A stretch of 64,000 nt of DNA from a bacterium (GTDB taxonomy: Bacteria > SAR324 > XYD2-FULL-50-16): contig JAJRZQ010000025.1 in the NCBI GenBank assembly GCA_024275165.1, positions 62,001 through 126,000 on the forward strand, given 5' to 3'. Numbering within the stretch: position 1 is the stretch's first letter; each line of letters starts with the position of its first letter. A model generated the notes under the pieces. That model saw only the letters and a list, made by a program, of their open reading frames with translations. It was not told the DNA's origin and did not search any database. This document shows positions 17,031 to 25,748 of the stretch, piece by piece. The position numbers and the translations under genes are program-made.

Positions 17031-17555
17031 ATGCAAGCTGAGCAAATTCAATTCGGCCAGGGGGTGCGCTTGGGTCAAAACGCCGTTTTAACGGGGCGGG
17101 TCACGGTGGGGGAAGAGAGTTCCTTGTGGCACAATGTGGTGATTCGCGGCGATGTGGAGCCCATTATCATCGGGAAACGGGTCAATATTCAAGATGCCAC
17201 GGTGCTGCATGGTCAATTGGGCAAGTACGGGGTCACCATTGGGGATGATGTCTCGATTGGGCATGGGTGCATTCTCCACGGCTGCGAGTTGGCGAGCAAT
17301 TCCTTTATCGGCATGGGGGCCATGGTGATGAACGGGGCTTATATCGGTCGCTTCGTGCTGGTCGCCGCGGGGAGCCTCGTCCCCGAGGGGAAACGCTTTG
17401 ACGAACCCTATACCTTGATTATGGGGCGGCCCGCCAAGGTGGCGCGCAAACTCAATGAAAAAGAAATCGCCTTGATTGAAGGCACCCCAAAGCGCTATGT
17501 GGGTTACGCCCAACAATGGTTGCCCCCCACTCCGGAAGAGTATGGGAAGGGATAA
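17031..17555 (+). CDS. Gamma-class carbonic anhydrase-like hexapeptide protein
   Basis: 174-residue left-handed beta-helix protein of the YrdA/PaaY/gamma-CA group. Repeated hexapeptide turns are visible, with the metal histidines in LHGQLGKYGVTIGDDVSIG, GHGCILHGC and the preceding strand. The fold trimerises and binds zinc or iron; some members hydrate CO2, many have unknown activity. It starts 63 bases from scpB on the other strand and its end overlaps the lipid A acyltransferase start by 14 bases. The in-frame TTG at 17019 is an alternative start. Confidence 0.9.
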   Translation: MQAEQIQFGQGVRLGQNAVLTGRVTVGEESSLWHNVVIRGDVEPIIIGKRVNIQDATVLHGQLGKYGVTIGDDVSIGHGCILHGCELASNSFIGMGAMVMNGAYIGRFVLVAAGSLVPEGKRFDEPYTLIMGRPAKVARKLNEKEIALIEGTPKRYVGYAQQWLPPTPEEYGKG

Positions 17556-18486
17556 AACCTACGACCAATACAAAAAACATAAATCCCCGAAACTCAAGGG
17601 GCTGCGCCATTGGGCGGAGTTTATCGCCTTAAGGGGCTTAGAGGGCTTTGCCCGTCTTTTTTCCCTCCGGCAAAACCAGGCCTGGGGCCGGGCCTTTGGC
17701 CGCCTTGCCTTTAAGCTGGCTAAAAAAGATCAAGGGATCGCCTTATATCAATTGAAGTTTGCCTTGCCCCATCTCACCGAGGCGGAGCAAAGGGATTTGG
17801 CGCGGCAATCTTTTGAAAATGTAGGGCAAACCCTCTTTGAAACCTTAGTCATTCACCGTTTTCGCCAAAACCCCAGCCAGTGGATTCATTTAGAAAACGA
17901 ATCCCTGGTTCACAAGGCCTTGGCCCAGGGCAAGGGAGCGATTTTTATTTTCGGTCACTTGGGCAACTGGGAACTGCTGCCTCTGGTTTACGAGATGCTG
18001 GGGATTGAAGGCTTTGCCATTGAAAGCCCCATCGGGGAAGATAAACTCGACGACCTACTGGCAAAAAAGCGCGCCAGCAAAAACATCACCATGATTCCCA
18101 GGGGGGATGCCAAGGCGGCAAAAAGCATTCTCTCTAATTTTCGCAGCAATCGGGTCATGCTCTTTGCCTTGGATCAAGACATGAAGGTCAAGGGGCACTT
18201 TGTTGACTTTTTTGGGAAAAAAGCAGCCACTGCCAAGGGAGCGGCCCATTTGGCGGTGAAGTTCTCCGCCCCCGTAATCGGCGCCTTTGGCCTGCGCCAG
18301 CAAGAGGGCACCCACCAATATCGCTTTGTCCCCCTCAGCAGCCCCCCCTACCAAGGGGGCGAGCTTGAAGAAATCAGCCTAACCCAAAGCTATACCCAGG
18401 CGATTGAAGCACAAATCCGCCAAGACCTGAGCCAATGGGTTTGGTTTCATCGCCGCTGGAAAACCCGCCCGCAAGAGGAGGGATAA
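17542..18486 (+). CDS. lpxL: Lipid A late acyltransferase (LpxL/HtrB family)
   Basis: Inner-membrane enzyme that adds a secondary acyl chain to Kdo2-lipid IVA. The ATG at 17542 follows a GGAAGAG sequence and overlaps the previous gene, giving 314 residues. The H-x4-E catalytic motif is in FGHLGNWELLP (His139, Glu144); IPRGDAKAAK and ALDQDMKVKGHFVDFFGK are further family segments. LpxL and LpxM cannot be separated safely by eye; a single copy is seen here. The next genes, lptC and an lptA-like gene, also serve LPS delivery, so this is a small LPS operon. Confidence 0.9.
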   Translation: MGRDKTYDQYKKHKSPKLKGLRHWAEFIALRGLEGFARLFSLRQNQAWGRAFGRLAFKLAKKDQGIALYQLKFALPHLTEAEQRDLARQSFENVGQTLFETLVIHRFRQNPSQWIHLENESLVHKALAQGKGAIFIFGHLGNWELLPLVYEMLGIEGFAIESPIGEDKLDDLLAKKRASKNITMIPRGDAKAAKSILSNFRSNRVMLFALDQDMKVKGHFVDFFGKKAATAKGAAHLAVKFSAPVIGAFGLRQQEGTHQYRFVPLSSPPYQGGELEEISLTQSYTQAIEAQIRQDLSQWVWFHRRWKTRPQEEG

Positions 18487-18489
18487 AAC

Positions 18490-19053
18490 ATGTTTCGTTA
18501 TCTGAGCATTTTTTTTATCTTGCTCGCCTTGGTCTTTTGGGGGGTGTTTCGATTGATGAACCGCCCCCAGCCCTTGGGGCTGAATTTGGCAAAAGACCTA
18601 GAACAAACGCGGGATTTAGAGCAGGCCCCCCCCTTGCAGCTTCGCCAGATGGAGCTGTACGAGTTTCAGGAGAATCAAGAATCCTTGCGGATCTTTGCCC
18701 AAGAGGCGTTGATTTATGAAGAGCAGGAAAAAAGTTTTCTCTTTGGGGTACTGGCAAAGATTTACGAAAAAAACCAAGCCAACCCCACTCAGGTCAAGGC
18801 ACAAAAGGCAAGCCTGAACGGAAAGACCGACATGGTCATTTTAAACGGCAAGGTGGAAGTAAACTGGGATCAAGAGAGCTTATTGCAAACCGACATTCTT
18901 TTTTACGATCACCAGGCAGAACGGCTCTTTAACCGCAATAAGGTTTGGCTTCGCTCCCGCTTAGACGAGGTCGAGGGGGATAGCCTGTCTTATGATTTGA
19001 AAAAAGGGCTTCTTTTGATCCAAAACCCGATCTTGACCTTATTTGAAGGATGA
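18490..19053 (+). CDS. lptC: LPS export protein LptC
   Basis: 187 residues: one N-terminal membrane anchor (YLSIFFILLALVFWGVFRLM) and a periplasmic beta-jellyroll domain (LRIFAQEALIYEEQEKSF, DMVILNGKVEVNWDQ, LSYDLKKGLLLIQ). LptC sits in the LptBFG complex and passes LPS to LptA. It starts 3 bases after the acyltransferase stop, and its own stop overlaps the ATG of the lptA-like gene. The family is poorly conserved, but anchor, length, strand pattern and neighbours agree. Confidence 0.85.
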   Translation: MFRYLSIFFILLALVFWGVFRLMNRPQPLGLNLAKDLEQTRDLEQAPPLQLRQMELYEFQENQESLRIFAQEALIYEEQEKSFLFGVLAKIYEKNQANPTQVKAQKASLNGKTDMVILNGKVEVNWDQESLLQTDILFYDHQAERLFNRNKVWLRSRLDEVEGDSLSYDLKKGLLLIQNPILTLFEG

Positions 19054-19910
19054 AAAAGCTACTGTTCAGCCTCTTTTGTTTGCTCCCCCTAAGCCTTGCC
19101 GCCGGGGACAAGGCACGGATTACCAGCGAGCGCATGCGGGTGGATAAGGATCAGGGGGTAATGATACTCGAGGGCAAGGTTCGCGGGCTCTTGCGCAATA
19201 AGGGAACCAAACTCCAAGCAGAACGCATGGAACTGAGACGCCCCCCCGAAGGGGGAAAGGTCAATTGGGGCCGCGCGGAGGGGAATTTATGGCTGAGCGA
19301 GGAAAACCACCTGGCTTTGGCCGATTACGCCATTTTTGATGATGCCATCGCCACCACCCACCTTCAGGGGCGGGTCTTTGTCACCACGGGAGAGCTTTTT
19401 TTAAAAGGGCATAAGCTCGATTACCAGTACGAGGTGGATAAGGGCCGACTGGTGGGGAAAAAGCAACCCTGCGAGGTCATCTATCATAAAAAAGACCCGG
19501 ATTCAACGGGGCAGCGCTTGCCCGTCGAGGCTTGGGCGGATGAGGTCTTGTTTAACCGCGAGCTTTCCAAGGTGGTTTTGCAGGGGAGAGTGAAGGTGAT
19601 CTACCAGGGGGATCGGTCCCAGATGCAGGCGAATCGGGTTACCCTGTATTTTAATGAGCAAGAGGAATTGGAGCGGGTCTTGGCGGAGGGGCATTTTCGC
19701 ATGACCCAACCCAAGCGCGCCTCTCGCGCTGCCCGGGCTTTGTTCGACTACGGCCCGCAAACCGTCAAGCTGATGGGGAAGGCCTTTGCGCAAGAGGTCG
19801 GGGAAGCGGCGGTGCGAGGCGAGGTCATTAAAATGCACATGAACGAGGACTTAGGGATTATCGAATCAGGGAGGCATCAGCCAGTGCGGATTGATGTCGA
19901 CATTAAATAA
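19050..19910 (+). CDS. lptA: LptA/OstA-like periplasmic LPS transport protein
   Basis: 286 residues with a signal peptide (MKKLLFSLFCLLPLSLAAG) and an OstA-like beta-jellyroll: ITSERMRVDKDQGVMILEG, LQAERMELRR, then strands with VVLQGRVKVIYQGDRSQMQA. It should form the periplasmic bridge that carries LPS from LptC to LptD. It is longer than E. coli LptA (about 185 residues) and seems to hold two successive OstA-like units. No lptB or rpoN gene follows, which is the usual neighbour order; instead the operon ends and faces pldA. Confidence 0.82.
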   Translation: MKKLLFSLFCLLPLSLAAGDKARITSERMRVDKDQGVMILEGKVRGLLRNKGTKLQAERMELRRPPEGGKVNWGRAEGNLWLSEENHLALADYAIFDDAIATTHLQGRVFVTTGELFLKGHKLDYQYEVDKGRLVGKKQPCEVIYHKKDPDSTGQRLPVEAWADEVLFNRELSKVVLQGRVKVIYQGDRSQMQANRVTLYFNEQEELERVLAEGHFRMTQPKRASRAARALFDYGPQTVKLMGKAFAQEVGEAAVRGEVIKMHMNEDLGIIESGRHQPVRIDVDIK

Positions 19911-19944
19911 GCAAAACCTACCCTGCCAAAAGGAAAAAGCCGGT

Positions 19945-20811
19945 TTAAGGAAAGGCAAAACCCAAAGAAAACTTCTCGATTTTTCGGTTGTAGTCTAACA
20001 GGCTTTCCCCATAACCTGAAAACCTTTGGAGGTACAACTCCACTCCAGGCGCCCTAAGGCCGAAGAAGAAGGCGAGAGGGAGACGCAGGTCCAATTGCGT
20101 GGTTTGATAACGAGCGTTCCACCCCTGGCGGTATTTCAAGAGGGCTCTCCAACTCTCCCCTTGAGCCTGGGCCTTTAGCTCCCCGTGACCTAGATATTGT
20201 TGAATATCAGGATTATCCTGCCCAAAGCTGCCGAAATCGTTTTTTTCTCGGTCCATGACCTGCCAAAGCTTTGCCCCGACCACAAACCTGGCCCCCAAGG
20301 CGCGCTCTACCTCGATATAAGAGCGATTCCAACTGCGTGAGAGGTTGATTTCTTCCCCCTGGGCCGTAAAATAGGCTTTTTGGCCGTTGGATTCATGCTC
20401 CCACAAGCCGAGCCGTAAAACTCGCCAATCCCCCATCGGGCCGAAATCCCAAAAAAATTGAGGATTATAATTGGCGTCTCGAAAAAGACGGGAGTTTTGT
20501 TTGTCCCATAGCTGCCAGTAAAACCGTTGGGTATAAGCGAAATAAAGCGACTCCCAAAGTTGTTTTTGAAAGCTTAACTGAACCTTCAACTCCGCATCCT
20601 TCATGCCTTGGTTCTGCCCTTCGCCTTGGAGAAAACGAGAATAGAGGATGAAGTTGGGCCGGTAGGCCTGTAAGCTTTGTAAAAAAGGGGAGGGCTCTTG
20701 GGCCTGTAAAGGCCGGGCCTGAAAGAAAAAACAGAGAAAAGCGAACCCGAGCCCGGCCCGCGAAAGCCGCCGCCCCCAGTGGGGCGGCAGAGAAAAACTA
20801 ATGCCCGCCAC
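19945..20811 (-). CDS. pldA: Outer-membrane phospholipase A1 (OMPLA)
   Basis: Outer-membrane beta-barrel that removes phospholipids misplaced in the outer leaflet. 288 residues from a GTG start, with a hydrophobic signal segment (about 13-37) ending in AQA/LQAQ. The catalytic triad motif is visible: His and Ser in EHESNGQ (about 139-141) and Asn in SRSWNRSYIEVE (about 159). Alternating hydrophobic strands and a C-terminal FSLGFAFP with terminal aromatic pattern support the barrel. It overlaps the cytochrome c peroxidase gene by 14 bases and is convergent with the LPS-transport operon, an arrangement that puts outer-leaflet maintenance genes side by side. Confidence 0.88.
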   Translation of the reverse strand: MAGISFSLPPHWGRRLSRAGLGFAFLCFFFQARPLQAQEPSPFLQSLQAYRPNFILYSRFLQGEGQNQGMKDAELKVQLSFQKQLWESLYFAYTQRFYWQLWDKQNSRLFRDANYNPQFFWDFGPMGDWRVLRLGLWEHESNGQKAYFTAQGEEINLSRSWNRSYIEVERALGARFVVGAKLWQVMDREKNDFGSFGQDNPDIQQYLGHGELKAQAQGESWRALLKYRQGWNARYQTTQLDLRLPLAFFFGLRAPGVELYLQRFSGYGESLLDYNRKIEKFSLGFAFP

Positions 20812-21841
20812 CGCTTACAGCGATGTTGGGGTAAGGGGTTTTATCTGTCCTTGCGGGAAGCACAGGATAAATAACGCGAGGCGCTTTGCCCGTCAAGCTC
20901 TTTAAAAAAGCCACGATGCGGCTGCGTTGCCGAGTCGTTAAATCCACCCCCAATTGTACCTTGGCCATAATGGTTACCGCTTCATCCAAGCGATGCACCT
21001 TGCCGGAATGAAAATAGGGTGCCGTTAAAGCGATATTGCGCAGGGTGGGCACGCGAAATACATATTTATCGGCGGCCTTCTTGGTCACCTTTTGCCGTCC
21101 CTTGTCCGCGGGTGGGCGAACTTGATCGCTCGGGGCCTTGACTACTCCGAATTTGGCGTACATTCCGCCGCCGATTCCCACCCCGTTATGGCAAGAATTA
21201 CAGCCTTTATCCAAAAAGAGCTGCAAACCCTCTTTTTCAGCTCGGCTCAAGGCGTTCTTTTTTCCCTTCAGGTAGGCGTCAAAACGGCTTGGGGTATTTA
21301 AGGTACTCTCAAACAGGGCAATGGCCTTGGCCATGTTGTCAAAAGTCACCGATTTTTTGCCGGGAAAGGCTTTTTTAAAGGCCCTGACATAACCGGGCAT
21401 GCTTTTTAGGGTTTCTTCCACCTTAGCGGGGCTGTTGTTCATCTCTACCCCAGCTTGCACCGGGCCCTTGGCTTGAGCTTCCAGACTCGGCGCGCGACCA
21501 TCCCAAAACTGAGCGAGATGAAAAACGGAGTTCAATACGGTGGGCGCGTTCCGCGGCCCCTTGGCCCATCCATGCCCAATGCTGGTTTCTTGTAGGTCCG
21601 CCCCTCCCAAACCGAGATTGTGGCAAGTGTTGCAACTGATCAATTGACTGGCGCTCAAACGGGGGTCGAAAAAAAGCATCTTGCCTAATTCTAAGCGAGC
21701 CCGGCTCATTTTATTGCCTTTCAGGGCCGGGGCCGATTTGGGCAAAGGCTTAAAGGAGGCCTTTGCCTGATCCAATAAGGCATCCGCCTGTAGAGGTAGG
21801 GCTAAACACAATAAAACAAGGCTCAACAGGGTTTTTTTCAT
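20798..21841 (-). CDS. Di-haem cytochrome c peroxidase family protein
   Basis: Periplasmic di-haem protein of the CcpA/MauG group. The ATG at 21841 gives 347 residues with a signal peptide (KKTLLSLVLLCLALPLQADA). Two CxxCH haem sites are present: CNTCH (about residue 70) and CNSCH (about 213). The FDPRLSASQLISCNTCHNLG and FRVPTLRNIALTAPYFHSG segments are typical of bacterial peroxidases. It would reduce H2O2 in the periplasm with electrons from a small cytochrome c, though MauG-like roles exist. The phospholipase gene overlaps its end. A strong promoter lies upstream. Confidence 0.9.
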   Translation of the reverse strand: MKKTLLSLVLLCLALPLQADALLDQAKASFKPLPKSAPALKGNKMSRARLELGKMLFFDPRLSASQLISCNTCHNLGLGGADLQETSIGHGWAKGPRNAPTVLNSVFHLAQFWDGRAPSLEAQAKGPVQAGVEMNNSPAKVEETLKSMPGYVRAFKKAFPGKKSVTFDNMAKAIALFESTLNTPSRFDAYLKGKKNALSRAEKEGLQLFLDKGCNSCHNGVGIGGGMYAKFGVVKAPSDQVRPPADKGRQKVTKKAADKYVFRVPTLRNIALTAPYFHSGKVHRLDEAVTIMAKVQLGVDLTTRQRSRIVAFLKSLTGKAPRVIYPVLPARTDKTPYPNIAVSGGGH

Positions 21842-21880
21842 ATTCAAACTCTTAAATATTAAAATGGTCTAAAAAAATAA

Positions 21881-21909
21881 AATATACTCTCCCTTAGGTT
21901 TCTTGCCAA
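21881..21909 (-). promoter_or_regulatory. Sigma70-type promoter of the peroxidase-pldA operon
   Basis: On the minus strand TTGGCA (21909-21904) and TATATT (21886-21881) are separated by exactly 17 bases. The predicted start of transcription is about 33 bases before the ATG, with an A/T-rich leader. Confidence 0.6.
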
Positions 21910-22055
21910 GCCCTCTCTTGCCAGAGGCGGTTTAAAGCCCCTAGACTAACGAGGTAAAACAAAAATTTTCCATGCTTTGACCGCGGTCGAGCCTCCCTCC
22001 ATGGAGCGCTTCGGTCTCTTTTGGAGTTGGATTAAAAAAAATCCCCCTCTGGTGG

Positions 22056-23069
22056 ATGCAAACCAAACGATACTTTATGAAATTGTATTTTTTTCTTGTG
22101 CTGACTCTGCTCTCGGCCTGCGACTCCTGGGACACCCCTCGTCGTGTCCATCTCACCATTGGTACCGGAGGCTTGACCGGGGTTTATTATCCCACGGGGC
22201 AAAGCATCGCGAAGTTACTCAACCAAAAGAAAAAACAACACAACTTAAAGGCCCAGGCCGAATCCACTGCTGGTTCGGTATACAATATCAATGCCCTGCT
22301 CGCGGGAGAAATGGAAGTAGCCCTTGCCCAAAGCGACCGGGTTTATCAAGCTTACCAAGGGGAAAAGGAATGGAAAGAAGCCGGGCCCCAGCGAGAGTTG
22401 CGCAGTCTCTTTGCCCTGCACAGCGAAGTGGTTACCTTGATCGTCTCCAAAGCAAGCGGAATCCAACAATTCCAAGACCTAAAAGGCAAACGAATCAACT
22501 TGGGCAACTTAGGCAGTGGGCAGTTGGCCAACGCTCAAGATGCCCTAAATGCCTTTGGCATTTCAGTCAACGACATTCAGGCAGAATATGTCAAAGCCAT
22601 TGAGGCCCCGGGACTACTCCAAGACGAGCGGCTCGATGCCTTTTTCTACACCGTGGGCCACCCCAATGGAAACATCAAGGAAGCGGCAAATGGCCGCCTC
22701 CCCATCCGTATCCTGCCCATCACGGGGCCGGAGATCAAGTTAATGATCTTAGAACAACCCTATTACAGCCTCGCGGGCATCCCTTTAAAATATTACCAAA
22801 AAGGGGCCATGGATGAGGTGGCGCAGAGTTTTGGAGTCAAGGCCATGGTCTTGACCCGGGCTCAGGTGAGCGACGAGATTGCCTATTGGGTTACCAAGCA
22901 AACCTTCGACAATTTAGAGGAATTTAAGGCAACCCATCCCGCTTTTGCGGGCCTAACGAAGGCAAACATGCTCCAGGGGTTGTTTGCCCCCCTGCACCCC
23001 GGGGCAATTCGCTATTATAAAGAGGTCGGAATGCGTATTCCTCCGAACCTGCTCCCTCCCCATGAGTGA
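22056..23069 (+). CDS. TAXI-type TRAP transporter substrate-binding lipoprotein
   Basis: Extracytoplasmic solute-binding protein of the TAXI family. N-terminal lipobox FFLVLTLLSAC predicts a lipoprotein. The family signature is visible: LTIGTGGLTGVYYPTGQSIA (about 30-50), followed by STAGSVYNINALLAGEMEVALAQSD, and DAFFYTVGHPNGNIKEAA. Two starts are possible, ATG 22056 and ATG 22077; the second puts the signal peptide directly at the N-terminus. It overlaps the fused permease gene by 8 bases. TAXI systems import organic acids (for example glutamate or succinate-type anions); the substrate cannot be read here. Confidence 0.92.
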   Translation: MQTKRYFMKLYFFLVLTLLSACDSWDTPRRVHLTIGTGGLTGVYYPTGQSIAKLLNQKKKQHNLKAQAESTAGSVYNINALLAGEMEVALAQSDRVYQAYQGEKEWKEAGPQRELRSLFALHSEVVTLIVSKASGIQQFQDLKGKRINLGNLGSGQLANAQDALNAFGISVNDIQAEYVKAIEAPGLLQDERLDAFFYTVGHPNGNIKEAANGRLPIRILPITGPEIKLMILEQPYYSLAGIPLKYYQKGAMDEVAQSFGVKAMVLTRAQVSDEIAYWVTKQTFDNLEEFKATHPAFAGLTKANMLQGLFAPLHPGAIRYYKEVGMRIPPNLLPPHE

Positions 23070-24990
23070 ATTGCCGCCAGAGGTCGAATCGACTTCAGCC
23101 CCTGTTTTAGGGCTGAAAACGAAGTGGCTTTATAGTGGCCTTGCCCTAAGTTGGGCCTTGTTCCAGCTTTCCTTAGCCAGTTGGCTGATTTTGGATTCCC
23201 TTGTCGCGCGGGCGATTCACTTGAGTTTTGGCCTGTTCTTGGCGTATCTGCTGTACCCTGCCCGAAAAAACGCCCCGGGCTTGCTCTGGATGGATTTGTT
23301 TTTTGCCGCGGCCAGCCTGCCGGTCGCCCTTTATGTGGTGTGGGATTTTCAAGGGCTGGCCTTGCGCATGGGCCGCCCCAGCAGCCTCGACCTAGGGATG
23401 GGGCTTTTGCTGGTCGCGCTTTTACTCGAGGCCACCCGCCGGGCGGTGGGCCTTGCCTTGCCTTTAATCGTCCTGGTAATCTCCGCCTATGGGTTTTTGG
23501 GCCCTTGGCTACCCGGCCCCTTCAGCCTGCGCGGGGTTAGCTTGGCCAAATATGTATCCCAGGTGAGTCTTTCCAGCGAAGGGATTTTTGGGATTCCCTT
23601 AGATGTCAGCGCCTCTACGATTTTTCTCTTTGTGCTGTTTGGAGCGATTTTAGAGCGGGGCGGAGCCGGTAAATTCTTTACCGACCTCGCCTTGGCTCTC
23701 TTGGGCCGGTACAAGGGCGGCCCCGCCAAGGCAGCGGTGGCCAGCAGCGGCTTGACGGGATTGGTGAGCGGTTCTTCCATCGCCAACATCGTCACCACCG
23801 GAACCTTTACCATTCCCTTAATGAAAAAATCGGGCCTGCCCGCCACCAAAGCGGCGGCCACGGAGGTCGCCGCCAGCACGGACGGCCAACTGATGCCGCC
23901 CATCATGGGGGCGGCCGCTTTTATTATCGCCGAATATGTCAATATCCCCTATTGGGAGGTCGTTAAGGCGGCCTTTATTCCTGCTTTCATCAGTTATTTT
24001 GCCCTCTTTTGGTTGACCCATCTCGAAGCCGGTAAATTGGGGCTCAAGGGCCTGCCCGCGAATCTACTCCCGCAAGCGAAAGCGGTTTTAAAAGAGGGGT
24101 ACCTGCACCTGCTTCCCTTAGGCGTGCTGCTTTTTGAATTGATGGTGCTGATGCACAGCCCGAAACTCGCTGTTTTTCGAGCGATTTTAATCGCCTTAGC
24201 CTTGATTTTATTGAAACATCGGGGGCGACCCGCCGCTTTTGTGTTGATCGCCCAGGGGATGATTCAAGGGAGCCGCAATATGGTCTCTTTGGCCCTGGCT
24301 ACGGCTGCCGCGGGGATTATTGTCGGGGTCGTGGGGTTGGGGATTGGGGGGATGCTCAACAGCTTGGTCGAGGCCTTAAGCGGGGGAAACCTCCTTTTAT
24401 TGCTCCTGATCACCGCGATAGTCAGCCTCATCTTGGGGATGGGGCTGCCCACCACCGCAACCTATATCGTGATGGCGAGCCTGACGGCGCCGGTGATTGT
24501 GCATGTGGGAGCAGCGCAAAACTGGGCGATCCCCCTTTTGGCGGCGCACCTTTTCTGTTTTTATTTTGGTATTTTAGCCGATGACACCCCACCGGTGGGG
24601 CTGGCGAGCTATACCGCCGCGGCCATTGCGGGTTCCGACCCCATTGCTACGGGTTGGCAGGGCTTTTTGTATGATCTGCGTACCGCCATCATTCCCTTTA
24701 TGTTTGTTCTCAACCCTGAACTGATCTTGCACGGGGTAACCCATTGGGGCGAGATTTTGCTGATCTTCTTTTTTGCCGCCATGGCCGCCATGGCCTTTAC
24801 CAGTGCCCTGCACGGCTGGTGGTTGCGACGGGTCAACCCGGTAGAACGAATCTTTTTATTTGCCGCCAGCTTGTTGCTTTTTTATCCTCAAGTCATGGGA
24901 TTCGAGCGGATGTTCGGTTATGGATCGGGGTTGCTGATTTTAGGTTTCGTCTTTACCAGTCAGCGCCGACTTCACCGCGAAAAATCCTAG
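23062..24990 (+). CDS. TRAP transporter fused permease (DctQM-type, TAXI system)
   Basis: 642-residue inner-membrane protein in which the small (4-helix) and large (12-helix) TRAP subunits are fused, the usual form with TAXI binding proteins. Start chosen at the ATG 23062 that overlaps the binding-protein gene. Conserved large-subunit segments are SGLTGLVSGSSIANIVTTG, AAATEVAASTDGQLMPPIMG, GMGLPTTATYIVMA and DDTPPVGLASYTAAAIAGSDP. It works as a sodium- or proton-coupled importer together with the upstream lipoprotein. Many hydrophobic helices cover the whole length. Confidence 0.93.
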   Translation: MSELPPEVESTSAPVLGLKTKWLYSGLALSWALFQLSLASWLILDSLVARAIHLSFGLFLAYLLYPARKNAPGLLWMDLFFAAASLPVALYVVWDFQGLALRMGRPSSLDLGMGLLLVALLLEATRRAVGLALPLIVLVISAYGFLGPWLPGPFSLRGVSLAKYVSQVSLSSEGIFGIPLDVSASTIFLFVLFGAILERGGAGKFFTDLALALLGRYKGGPAKAAVASSGLTGLVSGSSIANIVTTGTFTIPLMKKSGLPATKAAATEVAASTDGQLMPPIMGAAAFIIAEYVNIPYWEVVKAAFIPAFISYFALFWLTHLEAGKLGLKGLPANLLPQAKAVLKEGYLHLLPLGVLLFELMVLMHSPKLAVFRAILIALALILLKHRGRPAAFVLIAQGMIQGSRNMVSLALATAAAGIIVGVVGLGIGGMLNSLVEALSGGNLLLLLLITAIVSLILGMGLPTTATYIVMASLTAPVIVHVGAAQNWAIPLLAAHLFCFYFGILADDTPPVGLASYTAAAIAGSDPIATGWQGFLYDLRTAIIPFMFVLNPELILHGVTHWGEILLIFFFAAMAAMAFTSALHGWWLRRVNPVERIFLFAASLLLFYPQVMGFERMFGYGSGLLILGFVFTSQRRLHREKS

Positions 24991-25016
24991 CGCGCTCGTT
25001 TTTTAGAGGGTTTTTC
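24979..25016. terminator. Bidirectional terminator between TRAP permease and COX3-like genes
   Basis: GAAAAATCC pairs with GGGTTTTTC (one G-U pair) around a 20-base loop and carries T runs in both directions. It overlaps the stops of the two convergent genes. Confidence 0.5.
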
Positions 25017-25593
25017 AATAAAGACTGCAATAGACAAGCGGCCACATTCCCAGAACAAAATACCAGCCATATCGGGTCATTCTAAATATTTCCGCTTCCG
25101 CGGCCCCCCGCAAGCGGGTACGGATCCAAGCTAGGGCGGTTATGGCACTCAGGGCATGCAGCCCCAGCAAGCAGAGCAATAAACAACAGACGACCGCTTC
25201 CTTGTTGGAAATCCAATTCAGGCTTTGTTGGATCAGCATGACCCATTCATAGCCCTGAAAAAGCATAAAAAAACCGCCGAGCGCCAAGGTATAGCATAAC
25301 TGTTTTTTCGTTTTTTCCACCAAACCCTGAGAGAAAAAAAGCCCCCCAAGCCATAGACTGTACCCGCTATAGAGCAAAATTAGGCTATTGATGCCGGTGG
25401 TCCACAGGGGGAGGAAAACTTGATCGTTATGCCAGTGGGATTTAGCGGTGGTAAAACTCTGCCGCAGGCCGAGCAGAACCACGAAGAGAATCACCTCTAC
25501 CGCCAAAAAAGTCAGCAGGGCCAGCGTCTCGGTGGAGAGGGACGGTTTATAAGGGTCTAAAGAGGGAGTCTCTGGGCTTGGCTTTAAGCTCAT
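25015..25593 (-). CDS. Solitary haem-copper oxidase subunit III-like protein
   Basis: 192 residues, about five membrane helices. The C-terminal part, GLHALSAITALAWIRTRL followed by YGWYFVLGMWPLVYCSLY, and the N-terminal ETLALLTFLAVEVILFVVLL, match cytochrome c oxidase subunit III (CtaE/CyoC/NorE type). The first helix pair LLTFLAVEVILF resembles NorE/CtaE. No subunit I or II gene is adjacent, so it is an orphan; NorE-like orphans often go with nitric oxide reductase. GGAGAATGAA precedes the ATG. It is convergent with the TRAP genes and divergent from the copper-efflux operon. Confidence 0.75.
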   Translation of the reverse strand: MSLKPSPETPSLDPYKPSLSTETLALLTFLAVEVILFVVLLGLRQSFTTAKSHWHNDQVFLPLWTTGINSLILLYSGYSLWLGGLFFSQGLVEKTKKQLCYTLALGGFFMLFQGYEWVMLIQQSLNWISNKEAVVCCLLLCLLGLHALSAITALAWIRTRLRGAAEAEIFRMTRYGWYFVLGMWPLVYCSLY

Positions 25594-25693
25594 TTCATTC
25601 TCCAGTCCATTTACAGTGAGTCTACTCCGCTGTTGGCAGAGATTCGGTAGGGCATTTTACCGATTTAAAAAGCATATTTTATTCCTTTCTCGC

Positions 25694-25722
25694 TTGACCG
25701 AAAATTTAAATTAAGATAATTT
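25694..25722 (+). promoter_or_regulatory. Sigma70-type promoter of the copper-efflux operon
   Basis: TTGACC and TAATTT are separated by 17 bases, in an A/T-rich stretch. The start of transcription would be about 20 bases before the ATG at 25749. No clear CueR- or CusR-type operator was recognised around it. Confidence 0.55.
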
Positions 25723-25748
25723 GAAGGCTAAAAATAAATAAACACCTC

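Noticed and set aside
16968-17078. Long N-terminal extension of scpB
   Set aside because: It overlaps the divergent carbonic anhydrase gene and does not resemble ScpB; an ATG at 16967 gives a normal protein.
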